NCBI RefSeq assembly: GCF_025118155.1
Contig: NW_026251403.1
Span: forward strand, 463,001 to 527,000
Origin: Cokeromyces recurvatus
Lineage: Eukaryota; Mucoromycota; Mucoromycetes; Mucorales; Mucoraceae
Reading direction: 5' to 3'
Length of the DNA stretch: 64,000 nt
The first letter of the stretch is position 1; each line of letters starts with the position of its first letter. A model generated the notes under the pieces. It did no database searches. It was not told the origin of the DNA and saw only the letters and a program-made list of their open reading frames with translations. The translations under genes were made by a program, and so were the position numbers. Below are positions 60,991 to 64,000 of the stretch, one piece after another.

Positions 60991-61104
60991 TGCTTGGGGA
61001 TGTTAATCCTGGTACTCTCCGCGCCAACTTCATGATGAGCAGCAGTACTTTAACACCCGATGATCGGATTTTCACAACAGTAAAATGCTCAATGAATGAA
61101 TGAT
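60991..61104 (+). CDS. Possible 37-codon small ORF
   Basis: ATG at 60991 follows a 24-base T run. It encodes a short soluble peptide (starts MLGDVNPGTLR, contains TLTPDDRIFT) and stops at 61102-61104. GC content is clearly higher than in the flanks. No homologue known to me; it could be an exon of an unrecognised gene or chance. Confidence 0.2.
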
Positions 61105-61257
61105 ATTCTATATTGGAAGTCTATATTCCGACCTCAATTATTATATAATGTTGTAAATAACACATCCTTATTCGTCCAATAAAAAAATACAAGTTTTTTT
61201 TTTTTTTTTTTTTTGCATTTTATTTTTTTTGTTTTGTTTTTTCCATACAATGTATAC

Positions 61258-61291
<34 letters not shown>

Positions 61292-62221
61292 ATATATTTG
61301 TCAATAGAAAGAAGCCTCGGTAAAATGGTAGTATAGTGACTTTACTTGTTCATGCTACTCTATATTGGAGAGAGAGAGAGAGTTGAATTAGCACCTCCCA
61401 CCTTCCGTAACTTGGGAAAGATGTAGATTTTACTAAAAAAAGATACCTACGATTATCAATAGCCAAGACGTAATATTCGTTAAACATGAATGAAGAATAT
61501 GAAAAAAGATAAAAAAAAATATATATGTATATATTGCCGATTCAATCCATGTGATGATAGATATTATTATTCTTTTCTCTTTTTTATTATTATTATTAGT
61601 TTCCCGTCATTAAGATAGCATCTATTATGACTTGGGGGGAAGGAGAAAAAACAAAAACCCCAAGCACATAGTGGAACGCTTTTAGGCCCCCTTTTTTTTA
61701 TATATATACCATACTTGGCTCGTATATGTATTAATCCCGATACGTAATATTCGTAGTATAATACAATTGTTTTTTTCTTTACTGTGACAGATCGTGGTGA
61801 GCCCCCATGAATTCAAAAAAAAAAAAAAAAAAAAAAATAGACCACTCAGGTCAAGTTGATCCTGGACGGCGTAATTCCTTGTCTATTTGTCCCTCTATTA
61901 TTCCTTTACAGCACTGTTGTACTTTTCTTGGATCGTTTTTAACTTTAAGAAAGCTAATTACAAACCTTTTTTTTTTCGTATATACACATGTATACACCAC
62001 ACATACACACACACATACATACACACACACACATACATACACACATATATATACACTAAAATACAATAAAATATATATAAAATATATTTACATAACGAAA
62101 TAAAAGTAAAAATGATCGTATATAGTTCTTTTTGTTGTATGGAAGAGATAAAAAAAAGGGGGGGTTAAAAATAAATAAAGTTGTGTATTATATAATCAGG
62201 ATAACTAAACCTGTTTGTAAT

Positions 62222-62254
62222 AATTATAATAATAATAATAATAATAATAATAAT
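62222..62254. repeat. (AAT)n microsatellite
   Basis: About eleven AAT/TAA units just beyond the stop codon of the Rua1-type gene. Confidence 0.8.
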
Positions 62255-62292
62255 TTTTTCCCCTCCCCCCCTTAATAAATTCTATATACATT

Positions 62293-64000
62293 TTATCGCT
62301 TCTTTGGTACATTTGGTTTTGGTTTATGATAAACATGACACTGTAAATATAAAAATAAGTATGAATAAAAAATTCAACTTTTTTTTTTATGAATATTATA
62401 TATACCTTATGTGCATGTCGGTACCAAAGAACACTATTCTTTCTTTTAATATTACTTACAGCTACCCACGTATGACATTGATGACATAAACCTTCCACTA
62501 AATCTTGATCAATCCAACGTGTTTCAATAGGTTGTACAAACTCTTTACCAGAAACAGATGAAATACCATGAAAGAATTGTTTATGATACCTAAAAATACA
62601 AACACATATTAATCATCCTTCTCTCTCTCTCTCTCTCCTTCGTTTTATTACCAGTAAGCACTATTTTTGAGCTGTAACCATTTGCCAGGTTTACAAGTGT
62701 CGCATAATCCCTCTTTTAATTGGCCATTGTATCTAACCCATTGAGGAGTATATTTATCTCCTATAAAACGAAGTTTTTGTTTACGTGGTCTTGCTTCAGG
62801 ATCTTTCCGTGCTGCTTCAATATCACGTGTAGACATATCTGGATAATCCTCTTCATTTGCTGCTTGTTCAATTTCTTCACCATATTCATCTGTATTATTC
62901 ATATTTGTTTTTTGCTTTTTACGTTTAGGTTTAGCCATAATTGGAGGTGGATGATGTATTTGTGACTGCAATGGATGTGGTTGTTGTTGTTGTTGTTGTT
63001 GTTGTTGCTGTTGTTGTTGTAGATGATGAGGGTGATGATGAGGGTCCATAGAGGGCTGATGGGTTGGTAATGGTAATTTACCATGGTTAGAATAATAATA
63101 ACGTTGTTGCTGCTGTTGTTGTTGTATAGGATGTTGAGGAGGGAAAGTATATGAATAATAAGGATGAATATCAAAGTCACGTTTCATAGCACTATTATTG
63201 GTAACATCAGATTGACGAGCAAGTGGGTGTAACATAGGAATATTAGATGAAGGATGATCTTGTTGTAAAGGAGGATAACGAGAATGATATGTAGTAGTAT
63301 GTGGACCTAAAGAAGAACTCATAGTAGGATGATAAAGTCTATGGGGTGGTGGTTGTGGTGGTTGTTCTAATGTTCCTGCTGTATTATAAGGATGCTGAGA
63401 AGTAAGATGAGGATGGTGATAATGAGGCTGTTGTGGCTGAGATTGTAAATCATCATGACTCCAACTTAACTTTGTCGTTGTAGGATTTAATAAATTATCT
63501 TGTTTAAATAAAAGTGAATTAGACTTGGAACTTGAAGAAGAAGAAGAGGGTGTTATACGATGAGTATCATCATCACCATTCATTTTATAATTTGATGTAG
63601 AAGACATATTATGTAAAAGATCATGTCTTTCTAAAAAGGTGTCAGGCATTGTTTGCCAACTCATATTTACATCATAAGAATAACGTCGATTTGATTCTGC
63701 TGCTACACTTTCTAAAGCATCATCCCAAGGTGTTTTATTTTGTGAAGGAATTGACATATCATCCTGCCATTGTTGTTGCTGTGAATGAACTATAATTTTT
63801 TTTTTTTAAGGGGAGGGGGGGGAGGAGAAAAAAAAATTTTTTTTTTTATAATCAGTTAAATAAAAAAAAAAAAAAAATTTTTTATGCGCATAATTTGACT
63901 CCTTATTTCATGCTTAAAAAAAAAATTACCTTTATGATCAACTTCATTATTTTTTGGAAAGGCCATTAATTTATTGAAATTAGCTAGTAACATAGCTGCT
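62293..64000 (-). CDS. Rua1-type transcription regulator (C-terminal zinc domain), 5' end outside window
   Basis: Four exons in view (complement): >64000-63930, 63789-62652, 62589-62406, 62340-62293, all in phase, ~480 residues visible. Residues upstream of the domain are low-complexity: polySer, Pro/His/Gln-rich, polyQ from (CAA/CAG)n at ~62980-63020. After an NLS-like PKRKKQK and an acidic patch comes RFIGDKYTPQWVRYNGQ-KEG, LCDTCKPGKWLQLKNSAYW, YHKQFFHGISSVSGKEF, LCHQCHTWVAV and YRHAHKCH, the Cys/His-rich module of the fungal Rua1 C-terminal family. In Ustilago, Rua1 controls a glycolipid gene cluster; here the targets are unknown. It ends in PNVPKKR. Confidence 0.8.

Larger units (their letters stand above)
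58935..62292. other. 3.4-kb gene-poor stretch with microsatellites
   Basis: Contains (GA)n at 61370-61382, TATATA/CATA strings at 61255-61300, CA-rich repeats at 61980-62048, and (AAT)n at ~62222-62254. Apart from a small GC-richer ORF at 60991 no gene is seen. Confidence 0.5.

Noticed and set aside
61310..61370. tRNA-like string (TGGTAGTATAGTGAC)
   Set aside because: Resembles a D arm only; there is no T arm/B box or acceptor pairing.
62899..63180. Asn-rich ORF overlapping the Rua1-type gene
   Set aside because: Shadow of the polyQ/CAA repeat in another frame.

Overview
This is nuclear DNA from a filamentous fungus, most likely an early-diverging one of the Mucoromycota (probably Mucorales). 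It is very AT-rich. Its genes are split by many short GT-AG introns. Homopolymer A/T runs of 30-96 bases are common both between genes and inside introns. Gene content is fungal: a Duo1-type DASH subunit, a Chk1/Mak-type hybrid histidine kinase, an AreA-type GATA factor, a Whi3-like protein, a Rua1-type regulator and the fungal complex I 9.5 kDa subunit. The placement in Mucorales is inferred from gene architecture, not from a search.

Layout. 1-15.8 kb: tail of a DHHC palmitoyltransferase (+), L-type amino-acid permease (-), Duo1 (+), a 14-exon, about 2,651-residue hybrid histidine kinase (-), and a four-TM membrane protein (-). 16.6-19.3 kb: a decayed membrane-protein gene flanking a frameshifted DD34E (Tc1/IS630-like) transposase. 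20.5-33.2 kb: Nudix hydrolase (+), tRNA-Val(AAC), thioesterase (-), two-finger GATA factor (-), and a divergent pair made of the GID-complex subunit Gid9/MAEA (-) and an RWD/CHY zinc-finger protein (+). 36.5-38.1 kb: Whi3-like RRM protein (+). 39.1-43.1 kb: broken mobile DNA with a transposase 3' end present twice in inverted orientation. 44.2-45.6 kb: RNPS1-like SR protein (-). 46.02-50.43 kb: a 4.4-kb unit bounded by ~137-bp terminal inverted repeats and TA dinucleotides. It carries no transposase but holds a two-intron gene of unknown function; a decayed relative of that gene lies at 40.2-40.7 kb. 51-64 kb: an unrecognised small gene, an RS/RRM protein, tubulin cofactor B, complex I 9.5 kDa subunit, a homeodomain protein, and a Rua1-type regulator running off the right edge.

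Most genes are single-copy housekeeping or regulatory genes: signalling, splicing, tubulin folding, ubiquitin ligase, respiration, transcription. They show no operon-like logic. The unusual part is 39-50.5 kb, where terminal sequences of one Tc1/mariner-like family occur with members of a second, non-transposase gene family. I treat this as the best candidate for something undescribed: a cargo-carrying TIR element mobilised in trans.

Exon boundaries were assigned by hand from splice motifs, reading phase and remembered protein families. No alignments or database searches were run.
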